DNA from: Amycolatopsis pretoriensis | Lineage (GTDB): Bacteria; Actinomycetota; Actinomycetes; Mycobacteriales; Pseudonocardiaceae | NCBI RefSeq assembly: GCF_900107925.1 | Contig: NZ_FNUJ01000005.1 | Coordinates: 310,001 to 374,000 of the forward strand | Length of the DNA stretch: 64,000 nucleotides | Direction of reading: 5' to 3' | Shown here: positions 41,496 through 49,360 of the stretch, piece by piece | Position numbering within the stretch: position 1 is the stretch's first letter | Layout of the letters: every line of letters starts with the position of its first letter | Translations under genes and position numbers: made by a program | The notes under the pieces: model-generated | Told to the model about the DNA's origin: nothing | The model's database searches: none | The model's input: only the letters and a program-made list of their open reading frames with translations

Positions 41496-42239
41496 ATGCG
41501 CTTCGCCAGGGTCCTCGCGCTGGCGGCCTTCGCCGCCGGCAGCGTGCTCGTCGCTCCCGCCGCGTCCGCGGCCACCCTTCCCGCCTGTCAGCACTTCTAC
41601 CCAGGCACCATTCCGGACCGCCCGGTCACCGGCGGCCACGGCCCCGGCACGCTCGTCGGCGCCGTCGACGTCACCAACCGCCTGCCCGCGCCCGGCTCGG
41701 TCAGCGGCGGCCTCGGCAGCGACGGCAAGGTCACCTTCACCTTCGCCCGCGTCTCCGGCGCGAAGGCCTACCGCGCGTTCCGCAACGGCCAGGCCCTGCA
41801 GTGGATCAGCGACTGGGGCCAGCCGACGCTCACCGTCACCGACGCGAGCCCGTGCCAGAACGCGAACTACCAGCTCTACGCGATGACGGCGGAGGACAAC
41901 TCGCCCGGCTCGCTCGGCCAGATCTCGACGGCGTACCGCCTCGACGGCGCCAACCACCTCGCCACCTACCGGATCCCGGCCGGCACCACGCTGAACTACC
42001 GCGTCACGTCCTACAACGACGTCGCCCAGACGGCGCTGGGCTACAGCGCCGGGCCGGGCTTCTGCGCGGTCGACGCCCGGAACATCCCGTGGGGCACCCG
42101 GTTCTCCGTCCCGGGCTACGGCGAGTGCTACGCGGCCGACATCGGCAGCTGGATCAAGGACGACATCGTCGACGTCTGGCTGCCCGGCTCGCAGGCCGAC
42201 GCCTGGGGCATCCAGCGGCTCACCCTGACCGTGCGCTGA
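41496..42239 (+). CDS. secreted 3D-domain (RlpA/MltA-like barrel) protein
   Basis: A 247-aa protein. Residues 1-26 are a signal peptide ending VAPAASA. The C-terminal 60 residues show the 3D-domain pattern: AVDARNIPWGTRFSVPGYGE, then the aspartates in AADIGSWIKDDIVDVWL and GIQRLTLTV. The middle (residues about 60-150) is beta-rich and unassigned. 3D domains occur in lytic transglycosylases and secreted wall-acting proteins. It lies between two dre-like sites and a CBM2-GH18 gene ten bases downstream, so it is probably co-expressed during chitin use. Confidence 0.78.
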   Translation: MRFARVLALAAFAAGSVLVAPAASAATLPACQHFYPGTIPDRPVTGGHGPGTLVGAVDVTNRLPAPGSVSGGLGSDGKVTFTFARVSGAKAYRAFRNGQALQWISDWGQPTLTVTDASPCQNANYQLYAMTAEDNSPGSLGQISTAYRLDGANHLATYRIPAGTTLNYRVTSYNDVAQTALGYSAGPGFCAVDARNIPWGTRFSVPGYGECYAADIGSWIKDDIVDVWLPGSQADAWGIQRLTLTVR

Positions 42240-42249
42240 GGGAGACGTC

Positions 42250-43572
42250 ATGAAAGCCAAGCTCGCGCTCGCCGCGACGATCCTCTCGGTGGCGACGGTC
42301 TTCGTCGTCGCCCCGGCGGACGCCGCCACCGCACCCTCGGCGGCGTTCGCCAAGGACTCCGACTGGGGCTCCGGCTACCAGGCGAAGTACACGATCAGCG
42401 CGGGCACGTCCGCGCTGACGAGCTGGAAGCTGGAGTTCGACCTGCCGGCCGGCACGTCGCTCGGGTCCTATTGGGACGCGCTCGACACACCGAGCGGGCC
42501 CCACCACTCGTTCGCCAACCGCGAGTACAACGGCTCGGTCGCCGCCGGCGCGTCGACGAGCTTCGGGTTCCTGGTCAGCGGCAGCGGCTTGCCCGCGAAC
42601 TGCAAGCTGAACGGCCAGCCGTGCGCGGGCGGCACCACACCCACGACCACTCCGACGACGCCGCCCACGACCACCACTACGACCACCACGCCTCCCACCG
42701 GCGGGAGCGCGCGGGTGTCGCCGTACATCGACATCACGATGGCGACGCCGTCGCTGGTGTCGGTGGCGAACGCGACGGGCCAGAAGAACTTCACGCTCGC
42801 CTTCGCACTGGGCAGCAGCCTCGGCTGCGACCCGCAGTGGGGCGGCACGGTCCCGCTGCTGGACTCCCGGATCATCAACGACGTCACCGCGTTGCGCTCG
42901 CTCGGCGGCGGTGTGACGGTGGCTTCCGGTGGGGCGCTGGGCCCGTACCTGGAGAACGTCTGCGGCTCGGTGGACGCGCTGTACAACGCGTACGTGAAGA
43001 CGCTGGACGCGGTGGGCAGCAACAGCCTGGACGTCGACGTCGAGGCGTCGATCCCGACGGCGATGGTCAACCAGGCGCTCCTGCGGTTGCAGCAGCAGCG
43101 CGGCACGCACGTCAGCTACACGATGCGGATCCAGGGCCAGGACTACGGGATGGACCCGTTCTCGGTGTCGATCCTGCAGGACGCGGCTTCGCGCGGGCTG
43201 AACGTGGTGGTCAACCCGATGCTGATGGACTTCGGCTACAGCGGCTCGTGGGGCGACGCGCTGGTGTCGGCGGCCAACGCGACGCTGGGTCAGATGAAGA
43301 CGATCTGGCCGTCGAAGTCCGACGCGCAGATCAAGGCGTCGCTGGGCTTGACCCCGATGATCGGCCGCAACGACACGGGCTCGGTGACGGACCAGGCGGC
43401 GGCGCGTCAGCTACTGGCGTACGCGCAGGCGAACCACGTGGCGAGCATCGGCTTCTGGTCCGCGGGCCGCGACAACGGAGGCTGCCCGGGCGGCGGAGCG
43501 GTGGCGACGTGCTCGGGGATTTCGCAGTCGCTGTACGAGTTCACGAACATCTTCAAGGCGTACACGGGCTGA
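42250..43572 (+). CDS. secreted CBM2-GH18 protein, third family member
   Basis: A 440-aa protein, ATG 42250 with GAGGGAGA upstream. It has a signal peptide to about residue 25 (APADA), CBM2 at about 27-125 ending NCKLNGQPC, a Thr/Pro linker to about 152 and a GH18-like domain. The active-site segment is NSLDVDVEASI: the inner DxDxE (Asp261, Asp263, Glu265) is present but the first Asp of DxxDxDxE is replaced by Asn258. It is closer to the second tandem chitinase (both end with a GFWSAGRD/AFWSVNRD-type motif and CPGGG) than to the first. The dre sites upstream suggest N-acetylglucosamine-responsive expression. Confidence 0.88.
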   Translation: MKAKLALAATILSVATVFVVAPADAATAPSAAFAKDSDWGSGYQAKYTISAGTSALTSWKLEFDLPAGTSLGSYWDALDTPSGPHHSFANREYNGSVAAGASTSFGFLVSGSGLPANCKLNGQPCAGGTTPTTTPTTPPTTTTTTTTPPTGGSARVSPYIDITMATPSLVSVANATGQKNFTLAFALGSSLGCDPQWGGTVPLLDSRIINDVTALRSLGGGVTVASGGALGPYLENVCGSVDALYNAYVKTLDAVGSNSLDVDVEASIPTAMVNQALLRLQQQRGTHVSYTMRIQGQDYGMDPFSVSILQDAASRGLNVVVNPMLMDFGYSGSWGDALVSAANATLGQMKTIWPSKSDAQIKASLGLTPMIGRNDTGSVTDQAAARQLLAYAQANHVASIGFWSAGRDNGGCPGGGAVATCSGISQSLYEFTNIFKAYTG

Positions 43573-43580
43573 GCCCCCAG

Positions 43581-43641
43581 ACGGCCGCAAGGCCGTGCCG
43601 GCCTCCTTGCCGACGTCCCCAAACGCCCCGGCAAGGAGGCC
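43581..43641. terminator. double hairpin between chitinase-like gene and nitroreductase gene
   Basis: A short ACGGCC-gcaa-GGCCGT hairpin (43581-43596) is followed by a 13-bp stem, GGCCTCCTTGCCG (43600-43612) with CGGCAAGGAGGCC (43629-43641). The second stem equals the core of the hairpin at 22899-22937. The flanking genes converge here. Confidence 0.7.
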
Positions 43642-43651
43642 TTCACGGGTG

Positions 43652-44290
43652 TCACCAGCGGTCGAGGTGCAGGACCTCTTCCAGCGGCTGCCGCGCGGCC
43701 GGCTTGAACGTCTCGCCCGTGTAGAACGCCGTCGGGATCAGTGCCGCCTGGTGGACGTTCTTCGGCAGCCCCAAAACCTCCGCCGCTTCCTGCTCGTACG
43801 CCAGGTGCAGCGTCGTCCACGCCGTCCCCAGCGTCACCGACCGCGCCGCCAGCATGTAGCTCCACACCGCCGGCAGCAGCGAGGCCCACAGCCCCGCCTG
43901 GTTGCCCGCGGGCAGCTCCGACGACGGCGTCTCCAGGCACGGCACCACCAGCACCGGCACGTCACCCATCCGGTCGGCCAGGTACTCGACGCTGCTGCCG
44001 ACCCGCTGCTGGACCGCGGCCCGCGAAGGGTCGTCCGCGAACAGCTTCCCGGCCGCGCGGTCCGAAGACAGGTACTCGCGGCACGCCCGGCCGTAGATGT
44101 CCCCGAGCGCCGCCCGCTGGCCGGCGTCCGTGACCACCAGCCACTGCCAGCGCTGGGTGTTCGAGCCGCTCGGCGCCTGCAGGGCCACCTGCACGCAGTG
44201 TTTCACCAGGTCGAGCGGCACGGGCCGGTCGAAGTCGAGCCGCTTGCGGACGGTCCTGGTGGTCGTCAGGAGCTCTTCGGGCGTCATCAT
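43652..44290 (-). CDS. nitroreductase-family flavoprotein
   Basis: A 212-aa protein. The FMN-binding arginines are seen in TTRTVRKRLDFDRPV, with the ALQAPSGSNTQRWQWLVV motif and, later, NQAGLWASLLPAVWSYMLAARSVTLGTAWTTL (about residues 128-160). Family members are FMN-dependent NAD(P)H oxidoreductases acting on quinones or nitro compounds. It is transcribed alone, 18 bp upstream of the end of the aldo/keto reductase gene on the same strand, so the two may be one unit. Confidence 0.87.
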   Translation of the reverse strand: MMTPEELLTTTRTVRKRLDFDRPVPLDLVKHCVQVALQAPSGSNTQRWQWLVVTDAGQRAALGDIYGRACREYLSSDRAAGKLFADDPSRAAVQQRVGSSVEYLADRMGDVPVLVVPCLETPSSELPAGNQAGLWASLLPAVWSYMLAARSVTLGTAWTTLHLAYEQEAAEVLGLPKNVHQAALIPTAFYTGETFKPAARQPLEEVLHLDRW

Positions 44291-44308
44291 CGGCCCATCA
44301 TGCCGGGA

Positions 44309-45286
44309 CTACCAGCGATCGTGCACGAGCGGACGCACCAGCTCGTCGTACGTCTCGCGCACGCCCGCGAGCGCCTCCGAAGACAACGCCGGAAGTGCGG
44401 CCGCCGCGGTGTTCGCCGTGGCCTGTGAAGCGTTGCGCGCGCCCGGGATCACCGTGCTGACGCCGGGCTGGTCGATGATCCAGCGCAGCGCGAACTGCGC
44501 CAGCGTCTGCCCCTCGGGCACCAGCCCGCGCAGCCGCTCGACCGCCTCCAGCCCGACCTCGTAGGGCACGCCCGAGAACGTCTCGCCGACGTCGAACGCC
44601 TCGCCGTGGCGGTTGAAGTTGCGGTGGTCGTCCTTGCCGAACGTCGTCGAAGCCGTGTAGCGCCCGGACAGCAGCCCGGACGCCAGCGGCACCCGCGCGA
44701 TGATCCCCGCACCCGCCTCGGCCGCCGCCGGCAGCACGCGCTCCAGCGGCTTCAACCGCAGGCAGTTCAGGATGATCTGCACCGAAGCGACGTTCGGCCG
44801 CGCCAGCGCCGTCAACGCCTCTTCGCACGTCTCGACGCTCACGCCGTACGCCTTGATCCGGCCCTCGGAAACCATCTCGTCCAGGGCGTCGTACACCGCG
44901 TCCGACGAGTACACCGCGGTCGGCGGGCAGTGCAGCTGGACCAGGTCGAGCGTGTCGACGCCGAGGTTGCGGCGCGACCGGTCGTTCCACTCGCGGAAGT
45001 TCTCGGCGACGTAGTTCTCCGGCACCTGCTCGACCCGGCGGCCCATCTTCGTCGCGACGAAGACGCCGTCACGCGAATTGGCGAACTGGCCGACCAGCCG
45101 CTCGCTGCGCCCGTCGCCGTAGACGTCCGCGGTGTCGAAGAACGTGACGCCGGCGTCGGCCGCCGCGTGCAGCACCGCCAGTGCGTCCTTTTCGTCGACT
45201 TCGCCCCAGTCCGCGCCGAGCTGCCAGCAGCCGAGCCCGACGACGGACACCTCACGGCCCAGCCGGGCGATCTTCCGGTTCTCCAT
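44309..45286 (-). CDS. aldo/keto reductase
   Basis: A 325-aa TIM-barrel enzyme from ATG 45286 (MENRKIARLGREVSVVGLGC). The catalytic tetrad region is FFDTADVYGDGRSE (Asp, Tyr), FVATKMGRR (Lys) and LVQLHCPPT (His). The NADP-binding end IPGARNASQATANTAAA is typical of the family. Substrate unknown. A MarR-type gene diverges 33 bp away and may control it. Confidence 0.9.
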   Translation of the reverse strand: MENRKIARLGREVSVVGLGCWQLGADWGEVDEKDALAVLHAAADAGVTFFDTADVYGDGRSERLVGQFANSRDGVFVATKMGRRVEQVPENYVAENFREWNDRSRRNLGVDTLDLVQLHCPPTAVYSSDAVYDALDEMVSEGRIKAYGVSVETCEEALTALARPNVASVQIILNCLRLKPLERVLPAAAEAGAGIIARVPLASGLLSGRYTASTTFGKDDHRNFNRHGEAFDVGETFSGVPYEVGLEAVERLRGLVPEGQTLAQFALRWIIDQPGVSTVIPGARNASQATANTAAAALPALSSEALAGVRETYDELVRPLVHDRW

Positions 45287-45319
45287 GCCGCGATCCAAGC
45301 ACACCTAAGATCGGCGGTC

Positions 45320-45811
45320 ATGGCCATGACATCGGGTCCGGACGGGCTCGGGACCCGGATGCGGCACGTCCTCGAGGTCCTCGAGGGCGACGTCGCGAAG
45401 TTCCTCACCGACATCGGCCTCGGCGACTACCGCCCGCGGTACTCGGGAGTGGTGCGGGCGCTGCTCGCGCGCGGCCCGCTGGCCATCCGCGACCTCGCCG
45501 CCGAGATGGGCGTGACGCACTCGGCGGCCAGCCAGACCGTCGCGCAGATGAACCGCGCCGGCCTGGTCGGCCTGGAACCGGGCGCGGACGCCCGGCAGCG
45601 GATCGTGTCGCTCACCGAGAAGACGCGCGGCCTGCTGCCGCTGATCGAAGCGGAGTGGACGGCGACGACCGAGGCGTCGGAGGCCCTGGAAGCCGAGCTG
45701 CCCTACCCGTTGCGCGGGGTGCTCGCCGCGATCGTCGAGGCGCTGGAGCGCAAGCCGTTCCGGCAGCGGATCGCGGAGACCGCCGCCGCCCGGGAGCTCC
45801 TGGAGCCCTGA
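45320..45811 (+). CDS. MarR-family transcriptional regulator
   Basis: A 163-aa protein from ATG 45320; a second ATG at 45326 is possible. The winged helix reads GPLAIRDLAAEMGVTHSAASQTVAQMNRAGLV with the wing GADARQRIVSLTEKTRGLLP (about residues 52-105). It diverges from the aldo/keto reductase gene, a common arrangement for a local repressor responding to a small aromatic or electrophile. No clear palindrome was seen in the 33-bp gap. Confidence 0.85.
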   Translation: MAMTSGPDGLGTRMRHVLEVLEGDVAKFLTDIGLGDYRPRYSGVVRALLARGPLAIRDLAAEMGVTHSAASQTVAQMNRAGLVGLEPGADARQRIVSLTEKTRGLLPLIEAEWTATTEASEALEAELPYPLRGVLAAIVEALERKPFRQRIAETAAARELLEP

Positions 45812-46231
45812 TCAGCCGCCGGTGATTCGGAAGACGGCCCAGACGAACTTGCCGCCGGGGCAGCGTTCGAAGCCCCAGTCCTCCGACAACGCCTGGACCA
45901 GCACGAGCCCGCGGCTGCGCGCCTCGGCGGGCGACGGCGCCCGCAGCTCCGGCAGCAGCGGCCCGGCGTCGTGCACCCGCAGCGTCAGCCGCCCGTCGGC
46001 GTAGGCCAGCTCGAGCCGCCGCGGGCGTTCACCGTGCTCGAAGGCGTTGGTGACCAGCTCGGACGTGGCCAGCAGGACGTCGTCCAGCTGCGCCTCGCAC
46101 AGCCCGGCCGCGAGCAGCGTCGAGCGGACCTCGTGGCGCGCCCGCGCCGGGGCCGTCACGTCGTCCGGGAGGGAAACCGTCAGCGGCGCGGCTTGAACAG
46201 CCGTGCGCGGCGGCATCTTCGACATCGTCAT
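45812..46231 (-). CDS. HATPase_c anti-sigma regulatory factor (RsbW-like), terminal gene
   Basis: A 139-aa GHKL-type ATPase. The N box is LLATSELVTNAFEHG, the G1 box is LRVHDAGPLLPEL, and the last part is SRGLVLVQALSEDWGF. Proteins of this type bind and phosphorylate partners in sigma-B/F switching. It follows the SigB/F-type sigma gene on the same strand, behind its own SigF-like promoter (46270-46295). It may be the anti-sigma factor or a phosphatase-linked antagonist of the STAS protein encoded at 48159. Confidence 0.85.
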   Translation of the reverse strand: MTMSKMPPRTAVQAAPLTVSLPDDVTAPARARHEVRSTLLAAGLCEAQLDDVLLATSELVTNAFEHGERPRRLELAYADGRLTLRVHDAGPLLPELRAPSPAEARSRGLVLVQALSEDWGFERCPGGKFVWAVFRITGG

Positions 46232-46262
46232 CGGTCCCCCTCCCAGTGAGTTCCGGTACCGT

Positions 46263-46281
46263 CCGCTTGGTACCCAAGCGG
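46263..46281. promoter_or_regulatory. perfect inverted repeat in the SigF-like promoter
   Basis: CCGCTTGG-TAC-CCAAGCGG is an 8-bp perfect inverted repeat. It covers the -10 box of the promoter at 46270-46295, so it could be an operator, or a weak terminator of the sigma gene that ends at 46294. Confidence 0.4.
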
Positions 46282-46295
46282 CTGAGCCGCTAATC
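46270..46295 (-). promoter_or_regulatory. SigB/F-type promoter ahead of the HATPase gene
   Basis: On the minus strand GATT (46295-46292) and GGGTAC (46275-46270) are 16 bp apart. The actinobacterial SigB/F consensus is GTTT-N15-17-GGGTAY. It lies 39 bp before the HATPase ATG. Confidence 0.45.
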
Positions 46296-47067
46296 AGGTG
46301 CCGTCGGCGAGCTCGGATTCGTCCAGGCCCGAACGCAGCTTCTTCAACGTCGCCGCGAGCAACCGCGACACCTGCATCTGGGAGACCCCGACGCGGCGCG
46401 CGATGTCCGATTGGCTCATCCCGGACCCGAACCGCAGCGCGACGATCTTGCGCTCCCGTTCGGGCAGGCTGTCCAGCATCGGTCGCAGTGCCTCGCGCAG
46501 CTCGGCCTGGCCGAGCTCGGCGTCCGGCGCCCCGAACCGCGTGTGCGCGGCGTTCTCCAGCAGGTGGTCCAGCGAAGCGCCGTACCGGCCTTGACCGGCG
46601 CGAAGGCCCTCGTAGACGTCCTCGATCGGCACGCCGAGCCGCGCGGCGATCTCACTGGGCTTCGGCGCGCGCGAAAGCTGCACCGTGAGCTCTTCGCGCG
46701 CGGCGGAGATGTTCGCGTTCAGCTCCTTGAGCCGCCGCGGCACCCGCACCGACCAGCTGTTGTCGCGGAAGTGGTGGCGCAGCTCCCCGGAGATCGTGGG
46801 GACGGCGAAGGCCAGGAAGTCCGTCCCCTGCTCGGGGTCGAACCGGTCGACGGCGTGGATCAGCCCGACCGTGGCGATCTGGACCAGGTCCTCCATCGCC
46901 TCGTCGCGGTTGCGGAACTTCCGGGCCAGGTTGCGCGCGAGCTCCAGGTGCGTGCGCACCAGCGTGTCGCGGATGCGCTCCCGCTCCGGGGAGTCCGCCG
47001 GCAGCCCGGCGAGTTGGGTGAACAGCGCGGCGACGTCGACCCCGCTGCCCCCGGCGGGGTCGGTCAC
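46294..47067 (-). CDS. SigB/SigF/SigG-family stress or sporulation sigma factor
   Basis: A 257-aa protein, GTG 47067. Regions are complete: 2.1-2.4 in RTHLELARNLARKF, EDLVQIATVGLIHAVDRFDPEQGTDFLAFAVPTISGELRHHFRD (about residues 60-105) and WSVRVPRRLKEL; region 3; and region 4 in SLPERERKIVALRFGSGMSQSDIA, RRVGVSQMQVSRLL. This is the non-ECF, RsbW-regulated subgroup. Its start overlaps the upstream anti-sigma-like gene by four bases, the classic anti-sigma/sigma operon. Partner-switch control by the STAS protein at 48159 is likely. Confidence 0.92.
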   Translation of the reverse strand: MTDPAGGSGVDVAALFTQLAGLPADSPERERIRDTLVRTHLELARNLARKFRNRDEAMEDLVQIATVGLIHAVDRFDPEQGTDFLAFAVPTISGELRHHFRDNSWSVRVPRRLKELNANISAAREELTVQLSRAPKPSEIAARLGVPIEDVYEGLRAGQGRYGASLDHLLENAAHTRFGAPDAELGQAELREALRPMLDSLPERERKIVALRFGSGMSQSDIARRVGVSQMQVSRLLAATLKKLRSGLDESELADGT

Positions 47068-47480
47068 GAGTCCGCCGCCTGGCTCTCCCGGACGAGGTCG
47101 ACCCGGGACAGGTAGCGCCCGTCCTCGGGGGTCACCGTGCGCTCGGCCGACGTCGCGAGCGCGGTCAGCAGCTGCCACGACAGACCGCTGTCGTCTTCGT
47201 GGTCGGGTGTGTCCGAAAGCACCGAGACCGAGACCTCGATGCGCGGCCCGCTCCACGAGAAGACGCAGGTCAGCCGGCCGTCCGAAGCGGCGGGGAGAAG
47301 CAGTGAGCAGGCCTCGTCCACCGCCATCCGGAGGTCCTCGACGGCGTCGAGGTCGAAGTCCTGGCGCATGGCGATGTCCGCCACGATGGTGCGCAGCGTC
47401 GGCACGACGTGCGGGATGGCAGCCGTCCGCACCTCGATGACCTGCGCGCCTTCCGGGACGAGCGGGGCGTTGTCCTCCAC
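47064..47480 (-). CDS. RsbW-like anti-sigma factor (HATPase_c_2)
   Basis: A 138-aa protein, GTG 47480 with AAAGGA upstream. It has the shortened RsbW/SpoIIAB-type fold: VIEVRTAAIPHVVPTLRTIVADIAMRQ, then the N-box-like DLRMAVDEACSLLLPAA and the C-terminal LLTALATSAERTVTPE. The usual G1 motif is weak, so ATPase activity is uncertain. It directly precedes and overlaps the sigma gene. It should hold the sigma factor inactive until the STAS protein is dephosphorylated. Confidence 0.85.
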   Translation of the reverse strand: MEDNAPLVPEGAQVIEVRTAAIPHVVPTLRTIVADIAMRQDFDLDAVEDLRMAVDEACSLLLPAASDGRLTCVFSWSGPRIEVSVSVLSDTPDHEDDSGLSWQLLTALATSAERTVTPEDGRYLSRVDLVRESQAADS

Positions 47481-47546
47481 GTTTGTTCCTTTCTCCGCAC
47501 TCGCGCTCCAACGGGTCGCGGTGTCCTCTTCACGCCCGGTCGCGAG

Positions 47547-47572
47547 ATGCCCGTGGGGTGAGCAAACCAAAC
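47547..47572 (-). promoter_or_regulatory. SigB/F-type promoter for the anti-sigma/sigma operon
   Basis: On the minus strand GTTT (47572-47569), 16 bp spacer, GGGCAT (47552-47547). It lies 67 bp before the anti-sigma GTG and is back-to-back with an identical -35/-10 pair on the other strand. Confidence 0.6.
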
Positions 47573-47576
47573 CCGC

Positions 47577-47602
47577 GTTTGATCCGCTCCACCGGCGGGC
47601 AT
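47577..47602 (+). promoter_or_regulatory. SigB/F-type promoter for the whiB gene
   Basis: GTTT (47577-47580), 16 bp spacer, GGGCAT (47597-47602). It lies 42 bp before the whiB ATG. The spacing and boxes are the same as for the divergent sigma operon. Confidence 0.6.
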
Positions 47603-47643
47603 GTAGCGGTCGACATGCTCATCCTGGGAAAGGCAGGGACGAC

Positions 47644-47952
47644 ATGGCTGACGTCAGCCGGCTGCCCAACGTGGTTGCTGAAGAGTGGGAATGGCAGCTG
47701 AACGGCTCGTGCCGAGGTGCGGACAGCAGCCTGTTCTTCCACACGGACAACGAGCGGGGTTCGGCGCGCGAGCGGCGCGAGTCCCGGGCCAAGGCCATCT
47801 GCCAGACCTGCCCGGTCCTGGCCCAGTGCCGCCAGCACGCGATGACCGTGCAGGAGCCGTACGGCATCTGGGGCGGCCTCGGCGAGATCGAGCGGCGGCA
47901 GCTGTTCCTGCGTCAGCGCAGGGCGGCGCGCAAGGCCGTCAGCGCCCACTGA
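47644..47952 (+). CDS. WhiB-family iron-sulfur regulator (WhiD/WhiB3-like)
   Basis: A 102-aa protein. The four cluster cysteines are in NGSCRGADSSLFF, ICQTCPVLAQCRQHA (Cys-x2-Cys-x5-Cys). The turn motif GIWGGLGEIERR is intact. The start MADVSRLP and the WQLNGSCRG segment resemble Streptomyces WhiD and mycobacterial WhiB3. Such proteins bind a [4Fe-4S] cluster and region 4 of the main sigma factor, and respond to redox state or NO. A SigF-like promoter lies upstream, placing it under stress control. Confidence 0.92.
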   Translation: MADVSRLPNVVAEEWEWQLNGSCRGADSSLFFHTDNERGSARERRESRAKAICQTCPVLAQCRQHAMTVQEPYGIWGGLGEIERRQLFLRQRRAARKAVSAH

Positions 47953-48158
47953 CCAGGCAAGATCCGATCACACGTGCACAGTGCGAGCGAAAGGGCGGCG
48001 GCCGTGGCGGGCTCGGTCGCATCCTGGGTTAGGGTTGGCCCCGGAGTTGCCTTTGACCGTGCCGGCGCGAGCTTCAGGAAGGCACGGTGACACGGTTGCC
48101 GCTTGAGACAGCAGGCGCGTACCCGGCGCAGGAGCAGCGCCTGACGAGGAGAAACTGC

Positions 48159-48512
48159 ATGCCCGCAGCCGACCAGAACGCCACCCCGCCCGGGTTCGGC
48201 ATCACGCTGGACACCGACGCGACGGAGCCCCGGGTGGTGGTCACCGGCGAGCTCGATCTGCTCACCAGCCCGCAGTTGCAGGAGGCCCTGGCGGGGCTGA
48301 TCGCGGACAAGCGCGCGCAGCGGGTCGTGGCCGATCTGACCGGGGTGACCTTCTTCGATTCCTCCGCGCTGAACGTGGTGCTCCGCGCACAACGCCAGGC
48401 CGGCGAGCAGGAAGTCGAACTCGAGGTCGTCCCGAGTCCCGCCGTGAGCCGCGTGATCGAGCTCACCGGCGTGGCCGAACACCTGAGCGTGTCGGAGGAC
48501 CCCCAAGCCTGA
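48159..48512 (+). CDS. STAS-domain anti-sigma factor antagonist (RsbV/SpoIIAA-like)
   Basis: A 117-aa protein from ATG 48159 with GAGGAG upstream; the open frame runs further up without a better start. The STAS fold reads VVVTGELDLLTSPQLQEAL and the phosphorylation site is in VTFFDSSALNVVL. The non-phosphorylated form should bind an RsbW-type protein and free the sigma factor. It is located 210 bp after the whiB gene and 1.1 kb from the sigma gene, completing the switch. Confidence 0.9.
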   Translation: MPAADQNATPPGFGITLDTDATEPRVVVTGELDLLTSPQLQEALAGLIADKRAQRVVADLTGVTFFDSSALNVVLRAQRQAGEQEVELEVVPSPAVSRVIELTGVAEHLSVSEDPQA

Positions 48513-48568
48513 CCGCCCGCTACGGTTCCGCGAGCTGATTTTCGTACGCGGACCTGGGGGACGGCACG

Positions 48569-49360
48569 ATGATGGGGCGGACGCACGCCCTGACCGGCTG
48601 GTGCGCGGGCTTGGCCCTGGCGCCCGCGGTCGGGGCCGGTTCGGTGCACCAGGCGGTGGTCTTCGCGGCCACCACGGCGGGGTTCGCCCTGCTGCCCGAC
48701 CTCGACCACCCCGGCGCGAGCGCGTCCCGCCTGCTCGGCTGGCTGACGGGCTCGTTGTCGTGGCTGCTGCGCCGCGTGTCGGCGGCGTTCTACGCGCTGA
48801 CGAAAGGCCCTCGCGACGAGAAGGTGACCGGCCAGCACCGCCACCTCTCCCACACGGTCCTGTTCGCGGCCGGCCTGGGCCTGCTGACGTCCTGGGGGAC
48901 CGAAACCGGCGGGCCGTGGGCCGTCGTCGGCGTGGTGGTCTTCGGCCTGATGCTGGCGGAAGGCGCGCTGGGCGACTGGCTGCTGCCGGTGAGCGGCGCC
49001 GCGGTGGCCTGGTGGTTCTTCACGGCGCCGCCCGACCGGGCCGGCGAACTCGAGTCCATCACCGGCTGGCTGGGCATCGCGGTGGCCGCGGGCTGCCTGA
49101 CCCACTGCCTCGGCGACGCGCTGACCGAGTCCGGCTGCCCGTTCCTCTTCCCGATCCCGATCGCCGGCGAGACCTGGTACGAGATCGGGCCGCCGAAGGC
49201 GCTCCGGTTCAAGACGGGCAAGAAGGTCGAGAAGCGGCTGGTCTTCCCGGTGTTCGTGGTGCTGGGGGTGCTGCTGGTGCCCGGGGTGTGGGACTGGTCG
49301 GTGAGCACGGTCGAGCGGCTGTTCATCCCGCCGGCGAGTCAGCAGGCGACGACTCCCTGA
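48569..49360 (+). CDS. YdjM-type membrane-bound metal-dependent hydrolase
   Basis: A 263-aa protein with ATG 48569 or 48572 and about five membrane helices. The metal motifs are GRTHALTGW, LLPDLDHPGAS, GQHRHLSHTVLF and THCLGDALTESG, as in the LexA-binding inner-membrane YdjM/YbcI family. The physiological substrate is not known. Its last 38 bases overlap the convergent SnoaL-like gene. Confidence 0.82.
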   Translation: MMGRTHALTGWCAGLALAPAVGAGSVHQAVVFAATTAGFALLPDLDHPGASASRLLGWLTGSLSWLLRRVSAAFYALTKGPRDEKVTGQHRHLSHTVLFAAGLGLLTSWGTETGGPWAVVGVVVFGLMLAEGALGDWLLPVSGAAVAWWFFTAPPDRAGELESITGWLGIAVAAGCLTHCLGDALTESGCPFLFPIPIAGETWYEIGPPKALRFKTGKKVEKRLVFPVFVVLGVLLVPGVWDWSVSTVERLFIPPASQQATTP

